Translations under genes and position numbers: made by a program
The notes under the pieces: model-generated
Databases searched by the model: none
What the model saw: only the letters and a program-made list of their open reading frames with translations
Told to the model about the DNA's origin: nothing
NCBI RefSeq assembly: GCF_964204645.1
Contig: NC_134025.1
Coordinates: 10,359,001 to 10,423,000 of the forward strand
Reading direction: 5' to 3'
DNA: 64,000 nucleotides
From: Tubulanus polymorphus
Lineage: Eukaryota > Nemertea > Palaeonemertea > Tubulaniformes > Tubulanidae
Shown here: positions 13,856-27,052 of the stretch, piece after piece
Layout: every line of letters starts with the position of its first letter
Position numbering within the stretch: the first letter of the stretch is position 1

Positions 13856-14218
13856 GGGGCTGTCCGTTAAAGACGTCCAAGGTCGAGGGGGTTTGTGAAC
13901 TTTCGACTGTTGTGAAGCAGGGGGATGCTTGGACGCGGACATCCTTGTTCAAGAGGCGGGGTGATCACCAATGGGACATCTTTTGTGGATAATAGTCTAA
14001 GCGATCTGTGTTTTGAACACACTAGTCCAGAATGTAAAACAAATGATTAAGTGAATGAAAAAAAATATTATTTTGCATGACTGGATATGCTAAGTCTTTA
14101 ATTGCTTTTTGTCCAATGGACAGGGCTAGGGGCTAGTGCATTGTGGATATCATGTGGACATGGGGGAGGGAGGTCAAAATTTTGCAATTTTGTGTGAAGG
14201 TCTTTTATGGACAGCCCC
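13856..14218. mobile_element. F: 363-bp element with GGGGCTGTCC inverted ends
   Basis: Left end GGGGCTGTCCGTTAAAGAC is inverted at the right as CTTTTATGGACAGCCCC. The interior is non-coding and G-rich. No clear target duplication and no second copy here, so classification is open. Confidence 0.72.
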
Positions 14219-14594
14219 TTTTATAAGTCAAAGAACAAACATGGGCTTCATTTCGAAGTCCATGAATATAAAGCCAACTATTCGCGGAATTGCTCAAAAC
14301 TTAGGCGACATTAATGCGCTTAAAATGCCACGAGAACAATTACAAATGCCATAAGAACGATAAAGGGATGAGCCTTTCACGACGGATGAAAGATAGTCGA
14401 AGCTTTGTAAGTGGAAACTAGCGTGGGAGGTATAATATTACACACCATCCTCTGATCTACGTCGTCGCTAATCACTCACAACCTTCAAACTTTCTGAACG
14501 TAGGTCTGTCACCGACAGACTTAGTTATAGGACAGTTCCTTATTTCCCAACACAAAACACTTATTCGTAACCATCAGAAATTGGGAAAGATATG

Positions 14595-14780
14595 GACCCG
14601 GTTCGACAGTTGTGAGTTGGAGTTAACTCTGAGTTAAAATCAGTTCATTTTCAATGTTTAAACTGCAGGGCCCGGTTCCAAGTTGTGAGTAACAGTTAAC
14701 TCTTGAGTTAAAATCAGTTCATTTTCGATGTTTTAACTCTTAAGAGTCTAATTTAACTAAAAACTGTGGAACTGAATCAC
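14595..14780 (+). repeat. E: two diverged tandem units
   Basis: CCCGGTTCGACAGTTGTGAG (14597 on) and CCCGGTTCCAAGTTGTGAG (14670 on) start two units. Each continues with AGTTAACTC, GAGTTAAAATCAGTTCATTT and ATGTTT. Likely a duplicated or nested short element. Confidence 0.65.
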
Positions 14781-14810
14781 TATCACTACAAGCCTCAGAT
14801 GGTTTACTAT

Positions 14811-14956
14811 AGCTCCGATCACACACGTATTTTTGACCAGGGTTCAAACTTTGAGCCAGTGGTTTACGCTTGAATGCGCTCTCTAATCAGGCGCGAGCCA
14901 AATTTGACTAGGGTCCGGGCCAGTTTAACCTGGGCCAAACTGTCACGATCACAGCT
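14811..14956 (+). mobile_element. B4: internally deleted B-family MITE
   Basis: Both termini are present (AGCTCCGATCACACACGTA and CTGTCACGATCACAGCT), but only 146 bp remain, with GAGCCAGTGGTTTACGC in the middle. Confidence 0.7.
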
Positions 14957-15059
14957 TATGTACAATACTGAGAAGGGGACCATGGACTTGAAAACTCGGC
15001 ATCCAGGGCTCTACACACACAAACTGCTGTCTGTTCTAGCAACTGAAATCTCTCATCGA

Positions 15060-15261
15060 TAGATAAGCCTAATAATATTGACATTTGTATCATTGTCATC
15101 ATCCATTTCATAGTCACCGGGGCTCGTCCACTCTGTCCAGAGCTACAGCCTTCAGGCTCTGGACGAGTCCTTCATAGTTCAGTGTGGTATTTTGTAAGAT
15201 AAATTATTATACTAAATTATGTTCTATGAAAATAAAATCAATCAATCAATCAATCAATCAT
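15060..15261 (+). repeat. 3' end of a non-LTR retroposon with (ATCA)n tail
   Basis: A hairpin GTCCAGAGC...GCTCTGGAC (15135-15163) is followed by AT-rich sequence and a tail of six ATCA units at 15237-15261. Stem-loop plus microsatellite tail is typical of LINE or SINE 3' ends. No reverse-transcriptase frame is present, so it is 5'-truncated. Confidence 0.6.
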
Positions 15262-15811
15262 CACATAGCCTTAGCCCGCACTACAGATTTCAGATCTTCA
15301 CATTTTCTCAAAGCCTTCGGTCGAAACGCTGACGGATTTCGCTCCGCGAAAAAAATATCTTCGTCAATTATATGTCGGTTAAAACCTTCGGTATCCTGTC
15401 ACGACCATGGTATCGTCGCAATGATGATGAATACGTCAGATCGAGCCCTCCATTATCATCAACCGAGAGTTTCCGTCATTAACATATATGCAGGTCGCTA
15501 TCATACCCGACTTTGGCTTCGTAATTTCCTAATGACGACTGACTTCTGGTTTATCGAGGTATGCGCGTTCACGTCAATCATCTATCGAGTCTGTATAGAC
15601 ATTCTATTGCTTCATTAAAACGCGCCATGAGATGACAACAAATTTTTGCCGCCGCGCACCCCACAGGCAATTAGATGTACCCATAAACCGGCGATAAACA
15701 GCTTAAGCAAGACGCATTGTCGATTCGCCCTTCTGAATGTAAAGCAGCCGAACGCGCTGCCATGTGAATCTTCCACGCAAAATTCCCCTTCTTTAATATA
15801 TACCACCCGTA

Positions 15812-16117
15812 AGCCGCGATCAAACTGGGCCAAATTTGGCCTGGAACAATGCCAAATGGGCCAGGCCGAACACTCAAATTTGGCCCGACCAAAAGCGTCG
15901 GCCAAGGCCCTAGCCAAATTTCAGCATGGGTAAATCATTGCATATGAATTGCAACTGGTTTCGCGTGTGACTCACTTCGCTTTGTTTAAGCATTGTTTAG
16001 TATCGAGCGAGTGGTTTACGTGTGAACGCACTCTCTAATTAGACAGGACCAAATTTAACTCGGGCCTGATCCGTACCAATTTGGCCTCGGCCAAATCGTC
16101 TCTTCGCGATCTCGGCT
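15812..16117 (+). mobile_element. B5: full-length B-family MITE
   Basis: 306 bp, from AGCCGCGATCAAACTGGGCC to CTTCGCGATCTCGGCT, with all internal family blocks, for example GACTCACTTCGCTTTG and CGAGTGGTTTACGTG. Best-preserved plus-oriented copy in the window. Confidence 0.83.
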
Positions 16118-19100
16118 GTAGATGCATCTAAGTCGGTAATGACAACAAATTTTGACACCGCAAGCGCGCTAGCTATTAAGATTTAAAATAAAGCTTCGAA
16201 TTGCTGGCGTAGCGCGAGTAGTTCCACACCTGTGCCACCGGTAACGCTACGAGGCTGATTGATGGTGTCAAATGAGCAGAATTTAAACTATTGAAAATTG
16301 ACTCATTTTTCACGAATTATCTGGGAATATTATCAGCATTATCTCAACTCCGAGGCACGCGTATAGTTTCGACGGATAACTCATTACGGCAACTTTCTCT
16401 GGTGGCTAAGAATTTCTCGCGAACGAACTGCGTTGCGCGATGGTGAAAAATTCATCAGCCCCGTATCGTGAAAAATTGCTATCCAATTTTTGCGCGTGAT
16501 CCTAACACCTTGGGACATACAACATTTCAAAATGGATACTCATCATGGTCACAACATCAATAAGGGGCGAATAGAAAAAAAAATCACAATCTTTTGGTCA
16601 AATCAAATAACTGAGTTTGATATGAAAGAACTTCCGACATCTAAAAACAATATTTTACAATGTTTCTCGCTGCAAACATAGGAATGAAAAATGAACATAA
16701 AATAAAGTTGAAGTTTTAAAATCCGCACGCGACGATGTACTGATACTTCGATCGTCGAAATCTATTAAACGATACTAATAGATTCGACGATGAAATTTCA
16801 ATTTTCAGATATTTTCTACCGGGCGACCGGAAACCGCATCGGCGATAATCCTGATGGATCGGTGAATGGCAGTAGGAAGGAGACATCGACTCTATACGAC
16901 GAACTACGAGATAAGGCCGCCAGCTGAAACAGGCAGAATCATCCCCCCCCCCCCCGCAGAGCATGAATAATCAAGAAATTGCAAATTTAAAAATCTTGCC
17001 TCCTCGCAGAAAAAAATTTTCGTTCCGTTTTTTTTTCTTCCAGCGCAGCTGCTGCATCTGACGCATACGTTTTACCCCGTGCAGATAAACGTTAAACTCG
17101 GTTGTTTGTTGAAATATTCGTTGCGACACTATTCATGAAATACGTAACATCCAACTCTAATATCATGTATGACACACTGTTACGGTCCTGTAAGATCTGA
17201 CTAGAGCTAAGTCTACTATGTACGTAAAGCAAAAACTAACTTAAAAGTTTAATGAAGCTTTGAAAAATAGCACATATATCGCTTAATATTGTCGGCAATA
17301 AAGTTATTTTGGATTTGAATATATCATCGATTGTAATGAACTGACCGGCAACCAGTCTTGCCCCCAAATCCTCTAAAAAAATAATCACTTTAAACGATTA
17401 TTATCTCAAAATCTATAAAAAATAAATCAAGAGTTATGAAATACATTTAATTACATAATAAACGCCAAAATTAACAAATTTCAAATGTTATTTTGAAACG
17501 CCAATATTGATGACTCAGTAGTTATTCGGTAGTTACTTGGTAGCATTATTTTAACTGTTTTTACGGCGTCCAACAGAAAACCTACGGCCCACGCGCGCGT
17601 CCGTCCGAACATTTCCCAATTATCGGTGTATTCAGCTGCCAATAACGCGACATTATACGAAACAAGCTACGAAATTGTTTCTTCATCTTGAACTTGACAT
17701 CGTAAATCACGACGACGACGAGCGTCAAAAGCATTTCACGTGTAATCAAAAATATGAATGACAACGAACGGAAAGATGATGTATTTTTTTCGCCCGTAGC
17801 ATGTGTGTGTGTGTTTTTCACCGCGGATGACAACGACGACTTTTGCGGTGACAGATTGTCGACGGCGATATTCATGCGTCTTCTGATTGTTTCATTGAGC
17901 GTGAAGCATGCGAACGGGCAATCTTTGCACCTCGTCGATGATACAATTATCGCAGATAGCCAATTACGCCGATTTCGGTGAATAATTAACAGGGCTTGAT
18001 TAATTTGAATTTGATTGGGCTTTCGTTATAGGGAGCGATGTACGCTAGGCTGTCGTGGCGATTACTTCACGAGAAATGCCTCGATTCAAAACCAGAAACG
18101 TAGAAAACCATTAATATCTAATGCATTGTCAACGCGTTCAGTACCATCAACTAAGAGGCTTGACCTTTTAAGCCAAACAAACTATTTGGACTCACTTTAG
18201 AATATGAGTTTTCAAACGAGTACCGGTTACATAAATAGACTATAAATTCTGAAATTAATCGCAAGATTCCTATGTGGAGGCAGAAACTGGGTAGAAGGAT
18301 GCGTTCAGATATAGCGTATCTATATGGTTCTTCTTGAAGACCGAGCGCATCTGTTGCCAGATATAAAATCCGTCGGAGGGTTATCAGAACGATGGTTTAT
18401 GAATATTCGCGTTTATGTCAATGAGATAAAGTTATTAACAGTCACGATGACATCCATTTTATTTCGTTGGAAGATGATTACGCAGAAATCGATGTATTTG
18501 TCGGTGAAATGGCACAAATCTGGGGGTTATTCATCGACACACAATTGCCCTGTGCAACTTAACTTGTTTCAGATCTAACCCCCTAGAGAACCGACAGGGT
18601 CGATTATGGACCCCTCCTAATTAGCCGGTCAGAACAGTTGGTGGTGGGGTGAATAGCAACTGTGCTACCTTAAAAGCCCACTGTTTCATATATGACCCAT
18701 TGGTTAGAAAAATCACCAGGTGGCGCTCCATGAAATTGAAATTTACTACTTCGACCCAAGGGGTCATATATGACCCATGGCCAGAACGTAGCTTGTACGT
18801 TTTCTATCAATAATTTTGGGTCATTTTATGGAACACTGGGTTTAAGGATGAACTTTTTCAGATTAAAAAGTTTCTCTGTAAATATCTAGGTACTCTAGAC
18901 TAATAATGAAGCTGTCTGGGGTCAAATTTGATCCATCCCCTAAAACAAAAGAACAGGAACGTGGGGTATGCCCTACTGCCAGAAGTATGCTGCCTCGAGT
19001 TCCCCAGGATTCAACTATGATAAAATTGTCATGAATTCCGATCTTGTGCCGAAATCGAAGAAATGTTTTTTTGTTTTAAAGTTAAATCGAAGCCCAGATT

Positions 19101-19945
19101 CGTCGGAGACACGACGACCGAACAAAAAACAAAATCACTAGTAATCCTAAGCCGAGTCAGCTGTAGGGTGGTTTTTTCACATCACAATTCCAATAAAGAT
19201 GGCCACAAATGGGTTTTCGCAATTTCATTAGACAACCGATGAATATGGCCGGCATCATCGGCGAGTGGATTAAACTCTATATAGCTCATCTCGGCACAGC
19301 GCGCGATAGCTCTGGAAATAATGCGGAGGTGTTTGAAACGCCGAATGCAGGTGACTGAATTGTACACTCGCATCAGATTATCTTTGTGTGCGTCGTTGTT
19401 CGGAAAGCGGCGATGAAATTATTCCCTTAACGACGACCTTTCGATTATTACGAAATCTTCACCGAAACGAAATCCATTAAGAAGCTTTTCAGACGCCGGA
19501 TTAAAAGCTAATTTTCAAGTAGCCACGACGACGATGAAAACACATTGATTTCGACGTTTCATCGGATTAAACTGATTATTCATATAGGCTTCTTATTTAT
19601 GTAAAAAAGAAAAAAAAAACATATCAGCCTCCTCCACCGGCAAAAGCTAGGAAATCGAGACCATATTTCTGAGTCGGATGGTATTCTTCACCGATGTCCA
19701 AAACCCTCACCAACAGGAGCCACCCGCAACAGAAATGGATGGTTCCGCCTGCTATGATTTCGACGTTCTCAAAGATGACCTAACTGGATATAACGGTGAA
19801 AACCCATAACATATCTTCACATGATGATTTTCTATGATCTTATTGTCAAATAGATCAAATTGTCTTAGCTTATACATGTCATTTTAAGTGTCAATGAACT
19901 CAGTCCAACATGAACTTCCATGCACCAACAATAACAGACCAGAAT
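16118..19945. other. Intergenic DNA outside the listed repeats
   Basis: Contains a 13-C run at 16943-16955 and AT-rich stretches. Short frames near 17582-17981 overlap on both strands and look like noise. Nothing else identified. Confidence 0.55.
18600..18970. repeat. Region with repeated CATATATGACCCA and a 16-bp palindrome
   Basis: TCATATATGACCCATTGG (18686) and GGGTCATATATGACCCATGG (18761) share a core; GGGTCATATATGACCC is a perfect palindrome. A later line GGTCAAATTTGATCCA extends the theme. It may be a decayed inverted-repeat element. Confidence 0.4.
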
Positions 19946-20240
19946 TTAACCCTTTCAGTGCGTCTACACTGCAGTGCGGTGTATAAATCGGTGATGGATT
20001 TTGCTAGAACACCACACTGCAGTGTATTGATGTAATTAGTAATTAGTTTTTTATCTCTATTCAAAGGCAGCAGCACCTGTCGAACAGTGAAATATTTCTA
20101 ACTAACGATACACTGCTCCGTGGTGTACACGCACTATAGTGGTATTCCCGTTATTCAACACACTAGGGTGGAATCTTCCAAAATTTCTAGATTATCTCCA
20201 GCACTATTGGGTATCAATTAGTCAGCACTGAAAGGGTTAA
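19946..20240 (-). mobile_element. M4: TTAA-flanked piggyBac-like MITE
   Basis: Inverted relative to M1. It starts TTAACCCTTTCAGTGCGTC, has the hairpin CACTGCAGTGCGGTGTA, and ends CAGCACTGAAAGGGTTAA with TTAA at both ends. Length is 295 bp, no coding frame. Confidence 0.87.
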
Positions 20241-23200
20241 GTCCGGAATTTCAAAAAAAATTGGGTTGGCAATGGTACATGACATAGGCCTTATTCTTAG
20301 CTGGATGAACGGAGCAGATTGTTTTCAGTTTCTCTAGTTCTCTACTTCCTTCAGCTAAGTCAAAATATGTTTCATCGCCAGGAAAAGCTAAAACTGCCTT
20401 GACGACAAGCGATCTCGCAAACTTTTGATATGAACACTTGGCAAAATCTTAAAGGGCAACAATGCCCTCGAAAAAGTTCAAAGATTCTCTCTCTCCTCTG
20501 CGTGAAACAATAACGAACTAGGCATCTCGGCGCTGGTGAGAAATGTCAATCTTCGCGTTCATTGTTTTCCACCGCGCCTAATAGCGAATCTCAGCTAGAA
20601 ACGAGATTTTCCCTTCACGATTGTTCTTCGCAGTGTTTGCGATAAGCGGTTGTTATCGCATTCTCACGGGCGATTCGTAACCTAGATACGAACTCGGCGA
20701 CGACTGTTGCGCTGTCGTGGGCTTTCTCTTTGGATAAAGGTCGATTCGACAGGCGGACGAGACTGCTGCTGCTTGGGATGAAAAGAGATGTGCACCCGCT
20801 ATGAAAACCCTGAGCTCAAAGTAAATGATGAACATTATCAAGATCGAAGAAGCTGCATTGTTGCGGGCCTTCTCTACAAATACGGCCAACTCGTAAGGCG
20901 GACTAATGTCTGCTGCTTAGGGCAAATAGATGCACCCCTCTGTCATACGACGTAATACAATGGGAGAAGCGAGTTGTAGTTCCTCTTCATTTGATGATGA
21001 ACGGGACAATAGCCAGCAGATACGACGTACCACTCTGGCGATACACCGCATGAACAAGGCAAACAGACGGTACGATTACAAAAAATGTATATCATGGGTT
21101 TATCTGAAAATAATGACGCCGACCCGCGGGACGCGGGCGGTGCTAATGGTTTACCTGAAGATGGACTTAGTCAATTCGCCGAAACGAGCCCCGCGTGGCT
21201 CATCAAACGCTGCTGTTCATTTGGTCGCAAACACGGTGTACATGTTGAACACCGTTCTATCGTGCCCTAACGTCTAGTTAACGATCCGCCGAGAGATGTT
21301 ATTACCGGCCAACAATGCCGCAGTTTAACTTCTACAGACAATGCCAGCCAGGTACACGACCGCAGTCTCTGTCCACAGTCTCCGATCATCGTCGTATCAT
21401 ATTTCTTTAAAAAAAAGCCCAAACAGCGTTGGAGTAGGTTTACTCATTTTCATCATCACCATGAAGAACTTCGGCGAAGACACCTTTCCTAACAGTAAAA
21501 GCCCATATTGTATCCTGCGATGAGCGATTGGAATATGTACAAAGTGAGATTTTTAAGCAATATCTATGATTGAAGGGCTCGAAGTCTACCCATCATAGAA
21601 CCAACAAAATTAACCACTACCAAATAATGTCCAAGTCACCTACAAGTAGTTCAAGTCGTTTGAATCTACTGGTGAATATGATCATATGATTGCACTCAGG
21701 GAAAACTATGCTTTATAAGGCAAAAGTTCCCAGGAATATATGTCATTCAAAACGCTGGAAAAATGCGTATTATGCTTGAATATTAATATGTAATAAGACA
21801 ACCTACACCCATATCATATATACCAGGAATTGCGAGCTTATATACGAACAAAAAAATGCAACACTGCCTTCAGCTTCGTAGCGAGTAGTTGAACGAACTG
21901 CGATCGTTTTTCAAAGCAGTCGACTTTCAGTAATTGCTAAACGTGATATTTAGTTCTTATTGTTACGTTACGTAGTCCCTTGACTTCAACGGAAAAAATT
22001 CAATTCTGCGATGATCTACCCGGTTTATACAACACGAGGAAAAAAAGTTGTAATAATTCCCTAACAGCCATGCGAACATTCGATAGAATTCTAGATTGCT
22101 AGCGCGCAGCCTTAACCTTTGCAATTTTCCAATTAATAACACACACGCCGTAAAGCAGATGAAATGAACAGCGTTATAGAAAGTGCTTGAAGACACTCGA
22201 CTTCAGTGTCAAACCACACCCTGGATAACGATTCTTAATACCTTCGCTAATTTAGACTTAACCTTTCAGCCACTCTCTCCCTCGTGAAAACAAACTTAAG
22301 GTAATCTATTGCGAAGACAAGATCGTCTGATATCAAAGTCAACCGAAATCTCACGTCTACACCCTAAATACATGTATATAAAGAAATATAACTAATTAGT
22401 CAATGTTTGTAAAATCTAGTTTCATATTCTCGTGAAAATAACAAAGATGTCCATGTATTTCCAAGTACAAATGACTGCACTTCAGATAATTGCTTTCCAC
22501 CTGCTGCCGTTTGCCAAAAACAGCTTCCAACGGGACATGGACCTTCCCAATCATGGGCGGAAATAGATGGAGGATGCTACAGAAAGGTATCAATGGCATT
22601 CAGAATTTCTATTCGATCAAGAAAATCAAAACATAGCGCCAAGATAGTCAAGATAAGTCAAGATAACCCATGCCGCATTCGAGAAACAATGTTTACTGAA
22701 TGCAAATTCAGCTTCAGTTTGAACACATGGATCCTATGAGAAATGACTTGGATGTATAAACAATGCATTGAACGCTAGTAAAAGCCACAGCTTCCCTAAT
22801 TTCCCCTGTCAGCCGGCTAATAGCGCACTCGCTAGAAAATATGAAGAAATCAGATGACTGCGAATGTATATGAGCAACATCAACACCTACTTCACGTGAG
22901 AGCCACTTCAGCGTGGAGAACACGGCGAACTGGTGCTCAAATTTCCTCAACAACTTCCCGAAGAGCGCCTTCAACGAAGCCTGCCGTATTGGCAGCTGAT
23001 GAGTAGCCATGTAAATGACTTAAGACCCCCGTTCTAGCGAGATATCAGTATTCCGGTCAGCGTTCATCATCGGCAGGCATCGTCTTAGAACGGTGTCACG
23101 TTTCATCAATGGACGAATGCTCTCGCACGCTCGCGACGGTCTGTCGAAAACAGAACCGGTCAAAAACCGATCGACGGAAACTTCCCTGGCAAGACAGTTT

Positions 23201-24455
23201 ACCCATAATTCATACTACACTCGAGGGACGCGTCGTCGTGAAACTTTTGTTCATAACTCGTTTCAGCAGGCCATGAATAACGCTCTGAATACAATTACGC
23301 CGAGAGTTGACAGTTCGGGAAATGTAGCAATTTATTTTTTCAGTTCATTTCCATTCGACTTCACGCACAGGCGACAAGGTCTACAGTACAGGAATTACAA
23401 TCCCCGCGGACATGACCAATTTGTCGCGAACGAGTAAAGTTTGAGATTTTCTGCGCAAAACACAGGCCATTCGATATTCTCAAGCTTCGGAGTAGTATTA
23501 CGTCCAAAAGAGCGTGTCTTAATTGGAAATTCGTACGAAATGATTTCGTCTCGAATAGCGCCCGGCGAATTTCGGAATCGAGGACCAATATCGTGATCAT
23601 AAAGTAAAAAATGTCCTGAAACATAGTGGGGCGCGGTATAGCAAATAAAATCGAAAATAAGTTTTTTTTTGTTAAGTTTATGAAAAGAGCAGAGTAAAAC
23701 TCTTGAATAAAAATGAAGGTCTGGAAAGACAAGAAATGTCTGTCAACTAATGGCAAGCAAGTTTGAGACGTGATTTCATATTCGTAAACATGACAAAAAA
23801 CACAGAAAGAGAGAGATGGCCGACCAAGTCACGTCATAATCTGACACGTCGAGCATGATAATTCTATTCCGCTGCTGCATGTCTTTTGCCGCCTGTTTGG
23901 TGACGAAACTGTTACTCCATTGTGTCGGAATCGGTCGTTATCGAATGACTTTCTTGCATGATTTTTCTCGTTTTCTATCATCGCGCGTGAACTTTGCTAG
24001 TGCACTCGCCGTGCCCGTTACAAAATGCGAGAAAGAAAGTGGGGGGAAAAAGTAACACGGCGCTCGCAAATCCGACAAACCAATTACCGAACTAAGCCTG
24101 CCGCAACCCGACCGACTAGGTTTTCGATCGTTTTTTTTTCCCGGTGCACAGAGTAAGTACTATGTCAAACTTAAGATAACTGCTTCGGATTGAATCTGGC
24201 CATTTAGTCATCTGGCGAAAGCATCTTTAAGACGGGTTAGTCAGAACACCTGTGTCTGACACCACCCACAGGCGAAGAAAGATGTATTTTTCATTCTATG
24301 GTGTTTGCGCGCGTTGTTTCGTCGGTACCGCGTGAATTCCGACGGACTGGCGCAGCACCGCCGTTACCTGGTCATTCATTCATTTGCTTAATTCAATTAC
24401 CGAATAATCCATCCGTGGATATCTACTGAGACATGCATCGATTGATGTAATTACA
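20241..24455. other. Intergenic DNA outside the listed repeats
   Basis: No repeat family and no recognisable exon. The frame at 22714-23010 (minus, 98 codons) is the longest of mixed composition here, but it has no motif and no exon partners. Confidence 0.5.
20750..20940 (+). repeat. Diverged local duplication
   Basis: AGGCGGACGAGACTGCTGCT ... GATGTGCACCC (20751-20797) recurs as AGGCGGACTAATGTCTGCTG ... GATGCACCC (20897-20938), 146 bp apart. Old tandem duplication, no gene. Confidence 0.45.
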
Positions 24456-24860
24456 GGGCGGCTACTTTTATTTGACTTGCTTCTTCCGTGACTTTTCCCT
24501 GACATGCACGTTGTTTTTTTCCTGACTTAACATACTAAGAATCCAATCAGTTAACACAGTCAAATATGTAAAACATAGATGGAAACTGGTTGATTTCCAT
24601 CAAGTCAGTGTTTTCAATAAGAGCCAGGTCCCAGGTCCCAGACCTGTCTGTTGTTTGTGAAGGACCCGCCAGTTTTTTCAAAACAGCTTTCGTTTCAGGG
24701 ACTGTGACATATTATGGGACCCTCCTGTTTTTCAAAGGGACCTGACTTGTTAATTTCTTATTGAAAACACTGCAAGTTTACCTGATTTTCAGCTTTTTAC
24801 AAAATTCCCCGACTTATCAAAGAAAAGAAAAATTACCTGACTTTTCCCCGATTTCCAGGT
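24456..24860 (+). repeat. H1: dispersed repeat interrupted by element I
   Basis: Starts GGCGGCTACTTTTATTTGAC, contains TGACATGCACGTTGTTT, and resumes after the insertion with TTACCTGATTTTCAGC and CCCCGATTTCCAGGT. The first 70 bp match H2 at 37910. Confidence 0.65.
24606..24772. mobile_element. I: 167-bp element with perfect 16-bp inverted repeats
   Basis: CAGTGTTTTCAATAAG at the left is exactly inverted at the right as CTTATTGAAAACACTG. CAAGT repeats directly on both sides (24601-24605 and 24773-24777), a 5-bp target duplication. It sits inside H1. Non-coding; superfamily unassigned. Confidence 0.85.
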
Positions 24861-26920
24861 ATGTGCCCAGCCCGAATTATAACTCAGCTTAGATGAAAAT
24901 ATAGGGTACAATCTATTGCGACCGTCGCGTCATGTTAGAAATGATATAACCTTGTTACGTACTGGCACATGGTGGGGCGACTATCGTGTTGAGTATCAGA
25001 ATGAATTGCGTCGAATGCTTGTACTGATTGTTTAATTTAGCAAACGAACCCTTTTCTCGGAATGCGAAGGTAACAAACTCATTACGCTAAACTGGCCATT
25101 TCACGCTTTTTGAGCACGAGCTGGTTAGAAATCACCTTATTTATGTCCACATGACTTGACTAGTGTAACTCGCCGGCGTCGGGCTTAACAAACACCAACG
25201 CGGGGCTCGAAGGTAATCCATTTTATTAGGGTCTGCCGCGGCGAGATAGGCAAGCGTCGCTCGGCCGAGGGATTATCAGCCGTCAGACAGAGCCGCGCCG
25301 AAATTCGGTTTAAATGTGTCTCGATCGCACGACTGACGCGCGCGCTGAGACTGAAATCAGTTCGGAAAAACGACGACAACGGACCGATTTAGCGAACTCA
25401 TTTTGGTCGCCAGACATGAATCTCGTGAAGCAAGTGTCATACCTAATGATTATGATTGCTTTGCGCGGTCATGCGTGGCGCGCGCGCCCCCATACTTACA
25501 TACACCGCGTATGTACTGTACGTATGCATTGAAACATACATGACCATAAGAAATCATTACCGCCGAGGGAAAACTAAAACCGGCCGACAAGATATAGACA
25601 GACGACTACGGTCAATACCGAACACAATGAGCATACAACAGTCAACTGGACGACCAATCTAACTGGACTCAATCAGAAACAATGGACGGTTCTTGGAATG
25701 AAAGCTACCCCGAGCTATAGCGCGGTCATTTCATGCCGAAGATATTATTGATGATATAATAGGTATTTCTGCACACGGGAAGAGGTGTTTACAGATCTAT
25801 TACAATAACCCGTACCCCATCGAGGGGTTAACTTGCGTAAACTTTGAACGGGGCAAACTGCGGGAGGTCCGGTCCCTCGTTCAATCCGATCGTTAATCGA
25901 GGCACCTGGGTATTAAATTTTCGATGTCAGTAATAATTCATAAGTAGATACTAGGTTTTTTAATCGGGCGTGGATTCATTCTCAGATACCTATGAAAAGG
26001 CGAAATACGAAATATCATATGGGCGACAATCGATATAACAACAATGCAATGAAACCTTCCATTAAAGTAACATCAACACAATACGAAAAACAGAAATATC
26101 AGATGTACAATAGGAATGCATTGTGATAGCGAAGTTCCCGCTGGCTGGCTCGTCGGCACACTCAGTGACTAGTTGCCCAATGGCAAGTACTAAGGTCAGG
26201 GTCAACCGTAAATCCGGTGCCCTTACGTTAAGGCGATGCGTGCGCCAATCTCGGCGTCGTCGCGAAAACCATTTTTTCTCTCGATGAAAAACGTACCCGA
26301 TTTGAATGGGTACCTCATTACGCGGAAAATGCACTTCACTCTCGCGTGGATTTAACCGTACCTGGTGCATAATTCATGCAATGGCCTGCGCGCACTGCAA
26401 TTCTATGGCTGGTTGGCGTGCGTGCGAGTTCATTAGCGCTCGACATCTATAGACAAAGCCGAGCCCCGGAGTTGATCAATCTATTAATGCGACTTGTCTC
26501 TCTCGAATTCACTGGCGCGCTCGAAAACCGAAATAGAAAAACAGCACCAAAATAGACGATTACAGAAGTTGTATCTATAGTTAGTGTTGCTGTTGCGGTG
26601 GATGTTGTTGTTGTTGCACGCGTTCGTTCTGCGGCTTCATAAAAACCCCGAGTTCGCCGCGCAAGATTGCGTGTCAGATTCAGGGTCGGGGGAGGGGAAA
26701 TAGATAATTAGAACTACCACGATTTATCTGCGTCGATACCTTCGGCGATTTGGCAAATGAAAAAATCGCTATTTAACTCGTTGAATTGGAGTCGTATTGG
26801 AAAGCGCTGATTTTCCATAATTAGTGGTAGCAACCTCGGCAGAAAACGGAGTATATCCGCAAAAAAGTTCACCCTGAGTTAATCATTTCTTTTTTCGAAT
26901 TCTTAAGATAGATAGACCAA

Positions 26921-27052
26921 GGGCCAGTTGCACAGTCACAGAATAGACCTAAGACCAGTCTACGACCAATTTAGTTCTATAGCCGAACTAACAACTTAAG
27001 ACCAGTCTTAAGATTTCAGACCACTTTTGGAGCCATGATTGTGCGCCGGGCT
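26921..27052. mobile_element. D2: D-family MITE
   Basis: Begins GGGCCAGTTGCACAGTCAC and ends GATTGTGCGCCGGGC, imperfect inverted ends. Inside are AAGACCAGTCT repeats in both orientations, giving the element strong self-complementarity. Confidence 0.75.

Noticed and set aside
15184-15618. 144-codon plus-strand open frame
   Set aside because: It starts inside the tail of a retroposon and includes the (ATCA)n run; composition is not protein-like.
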